From: Oceanospirillum linum
Lineage (GTDB): Bacteria > Pseudomonadota > Gammaproteobacteria > Pseudomonadales > Halomonadaceae
Direction of reading: 5' to 3'
Assembly: GCF_900182785.1 (NCBI RefSeq)
Contig: NZ_FXTS01000005.1
Coordinates: 186,001-250,000, forward strand
DNA: 64,000 nucleotides
Shown here: one piece after another, positions 46,087-54,584 of the stretch
Position numbering within the stretch: the stretch's first letter is position 1
Layout of the letters: every line of letters starts with the position of its first letter
The notes under the pieces: generated by a model
Told to the model about the DNA's origin: nothing
Databases searched by the model: none
Seen by the model: only the letters and a program-made list of their open reading frames with translations
Made by a program: the position numbers and the translations under genes

Positions 46087-46287
46087 ATGGCAGCTACAAC
46101 TATAGAAACGGAGCTTTCTGCAGACTCTGAACGAAAGAAGAAAAACACCTCCCTACGTCTCGACCAACAAACTCTCAAGGCTTTAAAAATACGGGCCATT
46201 GAAGAGGACTCCAGTATTCAGAAACTTATTGAGGGCTTGATACAAGCCTACCTTGACGGACGTATTACACTTATCAAAGGGAAGTAG
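46087..46287 (+). CDS. Ribbon-helix-helix protein
   Basis: A 66-residue protein with a polar, acidic N-terminus and a C-terminal ribbon-helix-helix of the CopG/Arc/ParG kind: strand NTSLRLDQ, helix QTLKALKIRAIEED, helix SIQKLIEGLIQAYL. RHH dimers bind DNA; small RHH proteins are also the partner (ParG/Omega type) of some ParA ATPases. AAGGGA seven bases before ATG 46087 sets the start over ATG 46045. It is first in a four-gene operon, 5 bases ahead of the CHAD gene. It may autoregulate the operon or act with the ParA. Confidence 0.82.
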   Translation: MAATTIETELSADSERKKKNTSLRLDQQTLKALKIRAIEEDSSIQKLIEGLIQAYLDGRITLIKGK

Positions 46288-46292
46288 CCAAG

Positions 46293-47816
46293 ATGACCGC
46301 ACACTCTCGCTGGCTGATTAAAGACAGTGACTCCACCGAACGCCTGCTGGATAAGTACCGGCAAAAATTTACCCTGGAGCCGATGCAGATCCGCCACGAA
46401 ACCCTAAGCTTTTACGATGACTTTGAGTGGCACCTCTGGCACAGAAAACAGTTGCTGGCCAGCAATAATAAAGGTTTGATTCTCAGGGTAGATGACTCAG
46501 AGTTAACTTTTTTCGACGGTGAAAATCCTCCCGTTTTTGCCAAAAACCTGATCAATCCGACTCTAAAGCAGTCAATACAGAAACTCACCAAGGGACGCCG
46601 CCTGTTTCCGATGGCTGAACTCGAAGTAGAGTTTTGCCACTATGCGGTACGCAATAAAGACCTGAAAAAAGTGTGTGACCTAAGTGTCACTCTGACAGGT
46701 TATGGCACCATGGTGGAGCTTAAAGGACTGCGAGGCTACGACAAAGAATACCGACGGTGCCTTAATATTGTCCTGCATAGCAAACCTGACGAACTTGAGC
46801 ACCATATCTTCCTTAACAGTCTCAGGCTACTGGGCATAAAGCCCAGCTCATACAGTGCCCGACCACACATTGCATTGACGCCGGAGCTGGATAGTTGTGA
46901 TGCAGTTGCCATCATTGCAAGCACACTTTGGAAAAATGTTCGCTGCAATGAAGAAGGTATTATTCGGGATTGGGACACAGGTTTTTTACATCAATACCGG
47001 GTTGCCTTACGCAGATTACGTGCCCTCTTTACCCAGATGAAACAAAGTATTGGCCGGGACGAGAGTCAGTGGTTTAAAAGACAGTTAAGCCAGGTAGCCC
47101 AGGCTACCGGTCGTTTGCGGGATCTTGATGTCTGTCTTGCATCTGAGGACTATTATCTCAGTCTGATCCCTGCACGTTTTCATAACGGACTGGAAAAGCT
47201 GTTCCGGGATATCGCCTGTGAACGGCAGAAAGAACAGAAAAACCTGGCTCAACGACTCAACTCCCCTGAATATCTGAGTCAGATAGGGTTAATCGAATCC
47301 CATATTTCCCTCTGCCCTCAATCGCCGCCCCGAAAAGGGCATAAAGCCATCCTAAAACAGGCTTCCCGTCAGATTGTCAGCCGCTACAACGCCATAAGTA
47401 TGGATGCGATCGATATAACAGGCCACTCACCGGATGAACAAGTACATGACGTGCGGCTGGCCTGCAAAAAACTGCGTTACCTACTGGAATTCTTTGCAGA
47501 TCTGTTCCCTAAACAGGAGATTCGCCCCCTTTTAAAAGCTCTGAAGCAGCTCCAGAATAACCTCGGCCGGTTCAATGATCTCTGTGTACAAAGAGAAAAC
47601 CTGGAAATATACCTGAAAGACCGTAATGCCAGTGCAGAGACAGAAGCAGCAATTCATGCACTCAACAGCGCCCTTTACAGTAAGCAACGACAGGAGAGAG
47701 CCCACATCGGCCTTCAGCTTGAAGCTTTTTTAGACGATGATATTCGCCGGCGTGTTGAGTCTCTGATACCCGCTGCCGTCCAAAGGAAATCTAAAACAGG
47801 GAGGTTATCCGAATGA
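46293..47816 (+). CDS. CHAD domain protein with CYTH-like N-terminus
   Basis: A 507-residue cytoplasmic protein. The C-terminal half (~215-490) is a CHAD domain, two four-helix bundles each opening with the conserved His-Arg-Lys pattern: HQYRVALRRLRALF (~231) and VHDVRLACKKLRYLLEFF (~385). CHAD domains bind polyphosphate and locate to polyphosphate granules. The first ~200 residues resemble a degenerate CYTH/triphosphatase fold (AELEVEF, VELKGLRG), lacking the N-terminal ExExK, so they are probably not catalytic. Its stop overlaps the parA start by 4 bases (ATGA), so the two are translationally coupled. Confidence 0.87.
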   Translation: MTAHSRWLIKDSDSTERLLDKYRQKFTLEPMQIRHETLSFYDDFEWHLWHRKQLLASNNKGLILRVDDSELTFFDGENPPVFAKNLINPTLKQSIQKLTKGRRLFPMAELEVEFCHYAVRNKDLKKVCDLSVTLTGYGTMVELKGLRGYDKEYRRCLNIVLHSKPDELEHHIFLNSLRLLGIKPSSYSARPHIALTPELDSCDAVAIIASTLWKNVRCNEEGIIRDWDTGFLHQYRVALRRLRALFTQMKQSIGRDESQWFKRQLSQVAQATGRLRDLDVCLASEDYYLSLIPARFHNGLEKLFRDIACERQKEQKNLAQRLNSPEYLSQIGLIESHISLCPQSPPRKGHKAILKQASRQIVSRYNAISMDAIDITGHSPDEQVHDVRLACKKLRYLLEFFADLFPKQEIRPLLKALKQLQNNLGRFNDLCVQRENLEIYLKDRNASAETEAAIHALNSALYSKQRQERAHIGLQLEAFLDDDIRRRVESLIPAAVQRKSKTGRLSE

Positions 47817-48562
47817 AAACACTGGCTTGCTACAGCATCAAAGGCGGCGTTGGCAAAACAGCCTCCTCTGTCAATCTGGCCTATCTGGCGGCCCAGGCCG
47901 GCTATCGCACACTGCTTATTGACCTGGACTCCCAGGGCGCCTCCTCGTTTTATTTTCGGGTACGTCCCAGTAAAAAGAACTGGGGCAAGCGCTTCTTCAA
48001 AACTTATGAGCAGCTACTCAAACAGATCAAGGCGTCAGATTTTGACAGGCTGGATATTATTCCTGCTCACGAGTCCTTCAGGCATTTTGATGCCATGCTC
48101 AGTGATCAGGGTAAACGGGAGCAGCGCCTTAAACGGGTTCTGAAAGGGCTAAAAAAAGAGTATGACCTGATTATCCTGGACTGCCCACCAACTCTGAGCT
48201 ATCTGAGTGAAGCCGTGTTCCATGCCGTCAATATGATTCTCGTCCCGGTCATTCCTACAACACTCTCCGAGAGAACCTTTGAGCAACTACAGGATTTCTT
48301 CCACAGAAATGACCTGCCTGATCGCATGGTTTATCCATTCTTTTCTATGGTCCAGAGACAGAAGCATCTGCATAAAAGCACCATAGAACGGTTGCAGGAT
48401 ACAACCCCTCGCTTATTAGAGGCCCAGATACCTTTTTCAACAGATATCGAAAAAATGGGCGAGCACCGTTCCCCTATCAGTTGCTTTGCTCCCCGATCAC
48501 CGGGTGGCCAGGCCTATGAGGCTCTCTGGCAAGAGATCGCCCGTAAACTGGAAAAGCTCTGA
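47813..48562 (+). CDS. ParA/MinD family ATPase
   Basis: A 249-residue partition-type ATPase. The deviant Walker A is SIKGGVGKTASS, with signature Lys10 and Lys15; switch I is DLDSQGAS and Walker B LIILDCPP. It lacks the N-terminal helix-turn-helix of type Ia plasmid ParA, so it is the small type Ib-like form that moves cargo over the nucleoid. No parB or parS is nearby and the gene is fused by overlap to the CHAD gene, so chromosome partition is unlikely to be its job. Cargo positioning is inferred. Confidence 0.92.
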   Translation: MKTLACYSIKGGVGKTASSVNLAYLAAQAGYRTLLIDLDSQGASSFYFRVRPSKKNWGKRFFKTYEQLLKQIKASDFDRLDIIPAHESFRHFDAMLSDQGKREQRLKRVLKGLKKEYDLIILDCPPTLSYLSEAVFHAVNMILVPVIPTTLSERTFEQLQDFFHRNDLPDRMVYPFFSMVQRQKHLHKSTIERLQDTTPRLLEAQIPFSTDIEKMGEHRSPISCFAPRSPGGQAYEALWQEIARKLEKL

Positions 48563-48587
48563 AGCACACTTAATGACCGGATTCGTT

Positions 48588-48998
48588 ATGGCTAAGAAAA
48601 AGGGACGTTCAAAAATTGCAGCATTGCCGATTCGTTATCACAAAAAGAAGGGGCTACAGATCTGCCTGATTACATCCCGCAAACACAGGCACTGGATCGT
48701 GCCGACGGGAAAGCCGGAGAGCAAGCTGAGCAATAGGGATGTTGCTCAGCTGGAAGCCTATGAAGAAGCCGGTGTACTGGGTCGCGCCAGCCGAAAACAG
48801 CGCTTCAGTCTCCGCACCCGCTCCCTCAGCAAACAGGTGAAACGTAACCTGACGCTCTACCCGCTAAAGGTACGTAAAGAACTGAAACACTGGCCGGAAG
48901 ATGACCAACGCAGCCGGAAATGGATCAAAGCCAGCAACCTGGCCAAACACTTGGGCGATATATCCCTGGCCAAGAAAATCACCCACCAGCTGCTCTGA
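48588..48998 (+). CDS. Nudix hydrolase, diphosphoinositol-phosphohydrolase-like
   Basis: A 136-residue protein: IAALPIRY start strand, HWIVPTGKP, a Nudix helix ending LEAYEEAGVLG, and LYPLKVRKELKHWPEDDQRSRKW, which resembles DIPP/Aps-type Nudix enzymes. In the Nudix box the Glu triad E15, E18 and E19 is kept, but the loop Glu (position 6) is Leu and Arg14 is Leu. Related enzymes cleave diphosphoinositol phosphates, dinucleoside polyphosphates and sometimes polyphosphate. ATG 48573 is an alternative start. It is 25 bases after parA and ends the operon. Confidence 0.86.
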   Translation: MAKKKGRSKIAALPIRYHKKKGLQICLITSRKHRHWIVPTGKPESKLSNRDVAQLEAYEEAGVLGRASRKQRFSLRTRSLSKQVKRNLTLYPLKVRKELKHWPEDDQRSRKWIKASNLAKHLGDISLAKKITHQLL

Positions 48999-49012
48999 TT
49001 CTGAAAGCGAAA

Positions 49013-49044
49013 AAAGCCCGACTACTAATCAGCAGCCGGGCTTT
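49013..49044 (+). terminator. Stem-loop after the Nudix gene
   Basis: AAAGCCCG (49013-49020) pairs perfectly with CGGGCTTT (49037-49044) around a 16-base loop. The T run is short, so termination may be imperfect. Confidence 0.6.
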
Positions 49045-49131
49045 ATCAAGATGGACATTTCTGCCCGGATAACAAGAGGTGGACTAACGAGTTAACATCG
49101 CCTTACAGCACCGGATAAGGAATCATGGCAC

Positions 49132-50352
49132 TCAGCCTTTAGCTACTAAATGACACTTAGACTCTGATAACGGCCGGAAGGCCTGGTCTGCCGGAATGGT
49201 GCGCAGAATTTTAAACAGGTCCCATTCTCCTTTTGACTCTGAAGGTTTTTTAACTTCAGCCAGATACATATCGTGGATCATACGCCCGTCATCACGGATA
49301 CGACCGTTGGTAGCAAAGAAGTCATTAACCGGTGTACTCTTCATCTCATTCAAAACAGTTTGGGAGTCATCCGTACCCGTCTTCTCAACGGCTTTTAAGT
49401 AGTGCATGGTTGAAGAATAAACACCTGCATGTACCATGGTTGGCATGGTACCGGTCTCTTTATAGAAACGTTTTGACCAGGTGCGCGTTTCAGGTGTTCG
49501 GTCCCAATAAAAGCCGGTGGTCAGTTGTAATCCCTGTGTGGTTTCAAGACCAAGGCTTTTCACATCGTGCAGGAAGACCAGAAGCCCCGCTAATTTCTGA
49601 CCCGACGCCACAACACCGAACTCTTTCGCCGTTTTCAGTGCATTAATCGTATCGGCACCCGCATTAGCCAGACCAACAATCTTGGCGCCAGAAGCCTGGG
49701 CCTGCAAAATAAAGGAGGAGAAATCGCTGGTGGCCAGAGGGTGTCGTACAGCGCCAACAACCTTACCACCACTACCTTTAACAACGGATGCTACATCGCC
49801 CTCCATCGCATGACCAAAGGCATAGTCAGCGGTCAAAAAGAACCAACTGTCGCCACCTTCTTTTACAACAGCCTCACCGGTACCATGGGCCATCGCATAG
49901 GTATCATAAACATAGTGTACTGAATTCGGTGTGCAATACTGATTGGTTATCGATGAAGAAGCAGACCCGGACACAATAGAGAGTTTATCTTTTGACTCCA
50001 CAACTTTATTTACCGCGATGGTTACCGCCGAAGAAACCATCCCCGCCACCAGGTCAATATTATTGGTATCGATCCACTGTCGAACCTTATTGGCACCGAT
50101 ATCCGGCTTATTCTGATCATCTGCAGCAACAATCGTGATGTTCTTTCCGTTAACCTTGCCCCCAAAGTCCGCAATTGCCATTTTGGCAGCGGTCAGACCA
50201 TTAGGGCCTGCCAGGGGGCTGTATGTGCCGGACATATCTGCAATATAACCAATGCGAACTTCATTATCTGATATTCCAGCGGCATGAGAACCAGCAGATA
50301 AAGCTAAAGCCGAAAGTACGCCAGCAGATATTTTTTTCAGTTTTAAACGCAT
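49132..50352 (-). CDS. ABC transporter substrate-binding protein, branched-chain amino acid type
   Basis: A 406-residue periplasmic binding protein (type 1 fold, LivK-like). Signal peptide MRLKLKKISAGVLSALALSA with cleavage near SHA-AG; mature protein starts ISDNEVRIGYIADMSGTYS. AGGAAG before ATG 50352 favours it over ATG 50388. No permease or ATPase genes accompany it. It lies at the end of an acyl-CoA catabolic operon, so its ligand may be an aromatic or fatty acid rather than an amino acid; that is inference. AANAANAA motifs precede the start. Confidence 0.9.
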   Translation of the reverse strand: MRLKLKKISAGVLSALALSAGSHAAGISDNEVRIGYIADMSGTYSPLAGPNGLTAAKMAIADFGGKVNGKNITIVAADDQNKPDIGANKVRQWIDTNNIDLVAGMVSSAVTIAVNKVVESKDKLSIVSGSASSSITNQYCTPNSVHYVYDTYAMAHGTGEAVVKEGGDSWFFLTADYAFGHAMEGDVASVVKGSGGKVVGAVRHPLATSDFSSFILQAQASGAKIVGLANAGADTINALKTAKEFGVVASGQKLAGLLVFLHDVKSLGLETTQGLQLTTGFYWDRTPETRTWSKRFYKETGTMPTMVHAGVYSSTMHYLKAVEKTGTDDSQTVLNEMKSTPVNDFFATNGRIRDDGRMIHDMYLAEVKKPSESKGEWDLFKILRTIPADQAFRPLSESKCHLVAKG

Positions 50353-50399
50353 AAGGTCTTCCTTTGTTGTTTTTGTTTTTTTACTCATTTGCGTAACAA

Positions 50400-50420
50400 C
50401 CTCCCTGCTACACAGGGAGG
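50400..50420 (-). other. Intercistronic stem-loop between acyl-CoA synthetase and binding-protein genes
   Basis: An 8-bp perfect stem, CCTCCCTG with CAGGGAGG, around a 5-base loop. On the minus strand no T run follows directly, so it probably stabilises the mRNA or sets differential expression rather than terminating it. Confidence 0.55.
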
Positions 50421-50442
50421 GCGGGCAAAGCTTCGATCCTTT

Positions 50443-52032
50443 CTAAGCGGTCTGGGCAAACTGATCGCGTAACGTGCGCTTCAGCAGTTTACCTGCCGTA
50501 TTCTTCGGCAGCTGGTCAACAAAGTGAACCTGCTTCGGCACCTTGAACGCTGCCAGATGTTCTTTAGCATGTCGGATAAGCATCGTTTCATCCACTTCCA
50601 CACCCGGCTTCAGTACCACAACAGCAGCAATTGCCTCGATCCATTTCTCATCCGGCACCCCGATAACGGCCACCTCAGCAATGGATGTGTGGGTATAGAG
50701 CGCTTCTTCCACATCACGACTGGCAACAAGAACGCCACCGGTATTCACCACATCTTTAATGCGGTCAACAATATAGATATAGCCTTCTTCATCCTGTATC
50801 CCAAGATCCCCGGAGTGGAACCAGCCATTATTAAAGGCCTCCGCCGTCTCTTCCGGCTTATTCCAGTACCCCACCATCAGGTGCGGCGACTGATGCACCA
50901 GCTCACCCTGCTGACCCGGAGCACAATCCTCACCGGTCACCGGGTCTACAATCCGTGTACAGACAGAAGACACAGGTCGTCCACATGAACTTGGACGGTC
51001 TTTATGCTCCGCAGGTGTCAGAACCGTTGCCAGAGGGGCGATCTCACTCTGGCCATAGCAGTTGTACAAACCAGACTCAGGCAGACGCTGCTCCAGCTCG
51101 TGTACAATCGGTTCCGGCATAATAGATGCGCCGTAATAAAGCTTCTTCAGATGTTGCAGCTCAGCATCCACAAAGTCGTCATGGCGTAACAGAGCGATCC
51201 ATACCGTGGGTGGCGCAAAAAAGCTGTTTAGTTTTTCCTCTTTCAGCAAGCGCAGGATCTGATCCGGTGTAGGCGTATCGATCAGATAAGAAAAAGACCC
51301 CTGAAGCAAAGCAGGCATACTGAAGACATGCATCTGCGCAGAGTGGTAAAGCGGCAGCGCGGCAAGGCCACGATCATCCGATGAGAGATCAAGGTGATTG
51401 ATACAGCTGTTATATTCCGACATCAAAGAGCGGTGGGTATGCATAGCCCCTTTAGGGTCAGAGGTCGTGCCGGAAGTATAGAGAATCTGCACCACGTCAT
51501 CATCACTCAACTCAAGATCCGGAGTGGTGTCGTTCCCGGAGGAATCCAAAGCCATGGTCAGAATATCCAGCTTTTCACCGGAACCTGCCGCAGGATCAGC
51601 CCCATGCAGACTACCGTGCAGAGCCAGTCCTGCCTGATCATATACTTCATCAATATGGGCTTTAAGGCTGGAGTCAGAGAAAAGCGCTTTTGCGCCGGAC
51701 TGGTTCAGGATATAGAGCAGCTCATCCTTGACCAGAGCAAAATTCACGGGTACATGGATCAACCCTGCTTTAGCACAGGCAAGAAAAAGCAGCAGATAAG
51801 CATCTGAATTTTTACCATAGGCTGCCACGCGGTCACCTTTTTGCAGACCAGAACGGATCAGCTGATTAGCGACTCGGTTCGCCGCCAGATTTAATTCAGC
51901 AAAGGTCCAGTATCTGTCCGCATACTGCAGGGCAACTTTATTGTTATTGCGGCGGGCCGAGCGCTCCAGGCCTGAACCTAAAGTGTTACGGGTAGCCTGA
52001 GAAATCACTTGAGCCATATCCATTGTCGTCAT
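50443..52032 (-). CDS. Acyl-CoA synthetase (AMP-forming)
   Basis: A 529-residue ANL-superfamily ligase that activates a carboxylic acid to its CoA thioester via an acyl-AMP. Motifs: ILYTSGTTSDPKGAMHTH (P-loop), YGQSEIAPL, WFHSGDLGIQDEEGYIYIVDRIKD and the catalytic Lys in PKNTAGKLLKR. It is similar in length to FadD3/medium-chain and aromatic acyl-CoA synthetases; the chain specificity cannot be read. GAGAGG precedes ATG 52032. Repeated AACAAAAA motifs lie in the leader. Confidence 0.92.
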   Translation of the reverse strand: MTTMDMAQVISQATRNTLGSGLERSARRNNNKVALQYADRYWTFAELNLAANRVANQLIRSGLQKGDRVAAYGKNSDAYLLLFLACAKAGLIHVPVNFALVKDELLYILNQSGAKALFSDSSLKAHIDEVYDQAGLALHGSLHGADPAAGSGEKLDILTMALDSSGNDTTPDLELSDDDVVQILYTSGTTSDPKGAMHTHRSLMSEYNSCINHLDLSSDDRGLAALPLYHSAQMHVFSMPALLQGSFSYLIDTPTPDQILRLLKEEKLNSFFAPPTVWIALLRHDDFVDAELQHLKKLYYGASIMPEPIVHELEQRLPESGLYNCYGQSEIAPLATVLTPAEHKDRPSSCGRPVSSVCTRIVDPVTGEDCAPGQQGELVHQSPHLMVGYWNKPEETAEAFNNGWFHSGDLGIQDEEGYIYIVDRIKDVVNTGGVLVASRDVEEALYTHTSIAEVAVIGVPDEKWIEAIAAVVVLKPGVEVDETMLIRHAKEHLAAFKVPKQVHFVDQLPKNTAGKLLKRTLRDQFAQTA

Positions 52033-52265
52033 ACGACACCTCTCTTCTAAGATTTTTGTTTTTGTTCTGTTTTTATTAAGAGTTGAGTTTTAAAGAACAG
52101 GCGCCACCTAGTTAATAACGCCTGCAAACTGCTAGCAATGGCCATAACGGTCGTTATTATTGATCGTAATGGCCAACATGATTAAATAAAACCTTCCTAA
52201 TGTTGCTTAATACCGCACAACTGTGCCTGCTATAAATCACAACCCAGGCGTACCCGCAGGCAAGA

Positions 52266-54584
52266 TCAGTTTTTCAGCGGCTTGCCGGTTTCCAGCAGGT
52301 GCTTCATCCGGGCAACGCAAGCGGCGTGCTGGGCCAGGTCCTGATCGGTAGCCAGCTCCCGTTGATCAAAAGCGTCATACCATCCCTCTGCGTCAGCGCT
52401 ATTCAACAGGGACAACAGTGCCTGTTCCAGGGTTGACTGATAGCTGCCATCCGCCAACGGAGCGTCGGGTTGCCAGGGTATTAATGGCCGAGGATCAGCA
52501 CCAACAGCGACCTGTCTTTTACCGGTTAGGGATCGGGTCACGGTAATGGCATCACCCAGCAACCGGTCTGGATTCATGCTGACAGCACTCCGGTCTGCAA
52601 CCAGCCCCATCCTTATGGCCTCAAAGGCTGAATGACTGACCTGTGCCGACTTAAGCGTATTGAATGTTGTTTCTACGGCCCGCTCACGGCCATAAAGTGC
52701 TGCCGTATGCTTCAGCATTTTTTTACATCCCCCCCAGCCAGGCACAATACCAACCTGTGCTTCGACCAGACCCAATTGAGCCTCTGCAGCAAGCTGCACA
52801 TAATGACAGTGCATCAACAGCTCTACACCGCCACCCAGAGCTTTTCCGGAAACTGCAGCGACAACGGGAACCGGAGCAGCCTCAATTCTCTGAAATAACC
52901 GCTGTCCATAGCGAATATAATCCTCAAGCCCCCCGCTATCCCTCAATTGCATAAACTCTTTAAGATCAGCCCCGGCAGCAAAGACAGAACCACTACTGGC
53001 AATCAGAAGCGCCTGATGACCAGCAATAGCCTTGTCCAAAGCAACGTCCAACTCACCCAGCAAAGTGGTGTTGAGCGTATTAATCCGGGCGGAAAGCTCG
53101 AAGCAAAGCAGCTCATCATCCAGCTGCCAGAGGCGACTGAACTGGCCTTCTATCAACGGCTGTCCCTGGGTCAGATCAGACCAGAGCACAATACCTTCAG
53201 CCCGGCGAATGGGCTGATACCCCTCGGTTAAAGTCAGCTGATGAGTCACTCCGTCAATCTGGCAGTAACCGGGTTTATCTCCTGCTGACGCCTGTTGCAG
53301 CCAAGGTGCAGTTTTGGCAAAAGCCATCGGATCGCGGTTCTGTTCCTCATGAAGCAGCGCATCAAAGGTTGATGCACCGATTCGGTCTCTTAGTTCAAAA
53401 GGCCCAAATCGCCAGTTGTAGCCCAAGCGCATAGCGGTATCGATTGCGTCGATATCTTCGGCGACGTCCGGCAGAAGGCTGGCAGCATAGGCGATGACAC
53501 GACTCAACACCCGGCGGGCATATTCACCACCTTTATCATCTGTCTGCACCAGCGCGGAAAGATCACCTTTCTTCAATTGCAGACTGGGCCAGTCCGTCTT
53601 GTCAGACAGCATCTGATACTCAAGGGTCATCAAGTTAAGCTGATGGCGCTGCTTCAACCCCTGATCATTTATGCTCTGACGGTAGAAACCCTGCAAGACC
53701 TTGCCTTTGCGGCCGTGCCAGCCTTTTTCGATCATGGTGCTGATAAGCTCCGGTGAACGGGCGTATCGCTGGAAGGCATCTTCTTCCGGCAGCAGGCGAC
53801 TAAGACTTGCAGTAACCTCCGGCATCAGATCAATGCCACACAGATCCCAGAGGCCAAAAACGCCCGTTCTGGGGAAACCACAAAGCTGCATGACCTGATC
53901 AGCCTGCTGAACGTCTAATTCAAGTGAGACTGCTTCCTGTAACGCCACCTGCATCCAGTAGACACCCAGGCGATTAGCGATAAATCCCGGGCGATCCGCG
54001 CAGGTGATCAGAGTTTTCCCCATCCCTTTATCGTTGAAAGCTTTGAGTGCTGCCAACCCTTCCGGTGAAGTCTCATCAGTAGAAACAAACTCGACCAGTC
54101 GCATATAGCGCGGTGGATTAAAGAAGTGTGTCACCACAAAGTGTTGACGAAAACCGTCACTCATCCCATCCAACAGATGCTTTAACGGCAGAGTGGATGT
54201 ATTCGAAGAAACCATGCAATGCGCAGAGCGAACCTGATCAATTCTTTGATACAGGGCCCGTTTAACATCCAGTCGCTCGACAATCGCTTCCACAATCCAG
54301 TCCTGTCCAGCCAGCTCTGAAAAATGATCTTCTGTATTGCCCACCGTGATACGATCAGCCACGCCGGAAGACATCAGAGCCCCCCGGGAGCCATCTTTGA
54401 TCATTCGCTCCAATGCGCCAGCGGCAATCAGGTTACGCTCAGCAAAAGAGTCACCCTCAGATGGTCGGTCCAACAGCAGTACCTGAGCACCGGCATTAGC
54501 CGCCTGAGCCGCAATCCCTGCCCCCATAACACCGGCACCGATTACGGCAACCCTCCTGATTTGCGTATCAGTCATCAGCGACAC
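52266..54584 (-). CDS. Fused 3-hydroxyacyl-CoA dehydrogenase/enoyl-CoA hydratase
   Basis: A 772-residue beta-oxidation enzyme with dehydrogenase first: NAD-binding VAVIGAGVMGAGIAAQAA, catalytic His in VVTHFFNPPRYM, and C-terminal helical domains (~190-400). The hydratase follows (~480-720), with the oxyanion loop SGSVFAAGADLKEF and the Glu in LGLVEAQVGIVPGWGG. This order is that of FadN-type proteins, the reverse of FadB/FadJ. It overlaps the thiolase gene by 10 bases, so the two are coupled and probably form a complex. Confidence 0.93.
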   Translation of the reverse strand: MSLMTDTQIRRVAVIGAGVMGAGIAAQAANAGAQVLLLDRPSEGDSFAERNLIAAGALERMIKDGSRGALMSSGVADRITVGNTEDHFSELAGQDWIVEAIVERLDVKRALYQRIDQVRSAHCMVSSNTSTLPLKHLLDGMSDGFRQHFVVTHFFNPPRYMRLVEFVSTDETSPEGLAALKAFNDKGMGKTLITCADRPGFIANRLGVYWMQVALQEAVSLELDVQQADQVMQLCGFPRTGVFGLWDLCGIDLMPEVTASLSRLLPEEDAFQRYARSPELISTMIEKGWHGRKGKVLQGFYRQSINDQGLKQRHQLNLMTLEYQMLSDKTDWPSLQLKKGDLSALVQTDDKGGEYARRVLSRVIAYAASLLPDVAEDIDAIDTAMRLGYNWRFGPFELRDRIGASTFDALLHEEQNRDPMAFAKTAPWLQQASAGDKPGYCQIDGVTHQLTLTEGYQPIRRAEGIVLWSDLTQGQPLIEGQFSRLWQLDDELLCFELSARINTLNTTLLGELDVALDKAIAGHQALLIASSGSVFAAGADLKEFMQLRDSGGLEDYIRYGQRLFQRIEAAPVPVVAAVSGKALGGGVELLMHCHYVQLAAEAQLGLVEAQVGIVPGWGGCKKMLKHTAALYGRERAVETTFNTLKSAQVSHSAFEAIRMGLVADRSAVSMNPDRLLGDAITVTRSLTGKRQVAVGADPRPLIPWQPDAPLADGSYQSTLEQALLSLLNSADAEGWYDAFDQRELATDQDLAQHAACVARMKHLLETGKPLKN

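Noticed and set aside
46087..48562. RHH plus ParA as a plasmid or chromosome partition locus, or RHH as a toxin-antitoxin antitoxin
   Set aside because: There are no parB or parS-like repeats, no toxin gene next to the RHH gene and no mobile-element genes nearby. The CHAD gene coupled to parA points to another cargo.
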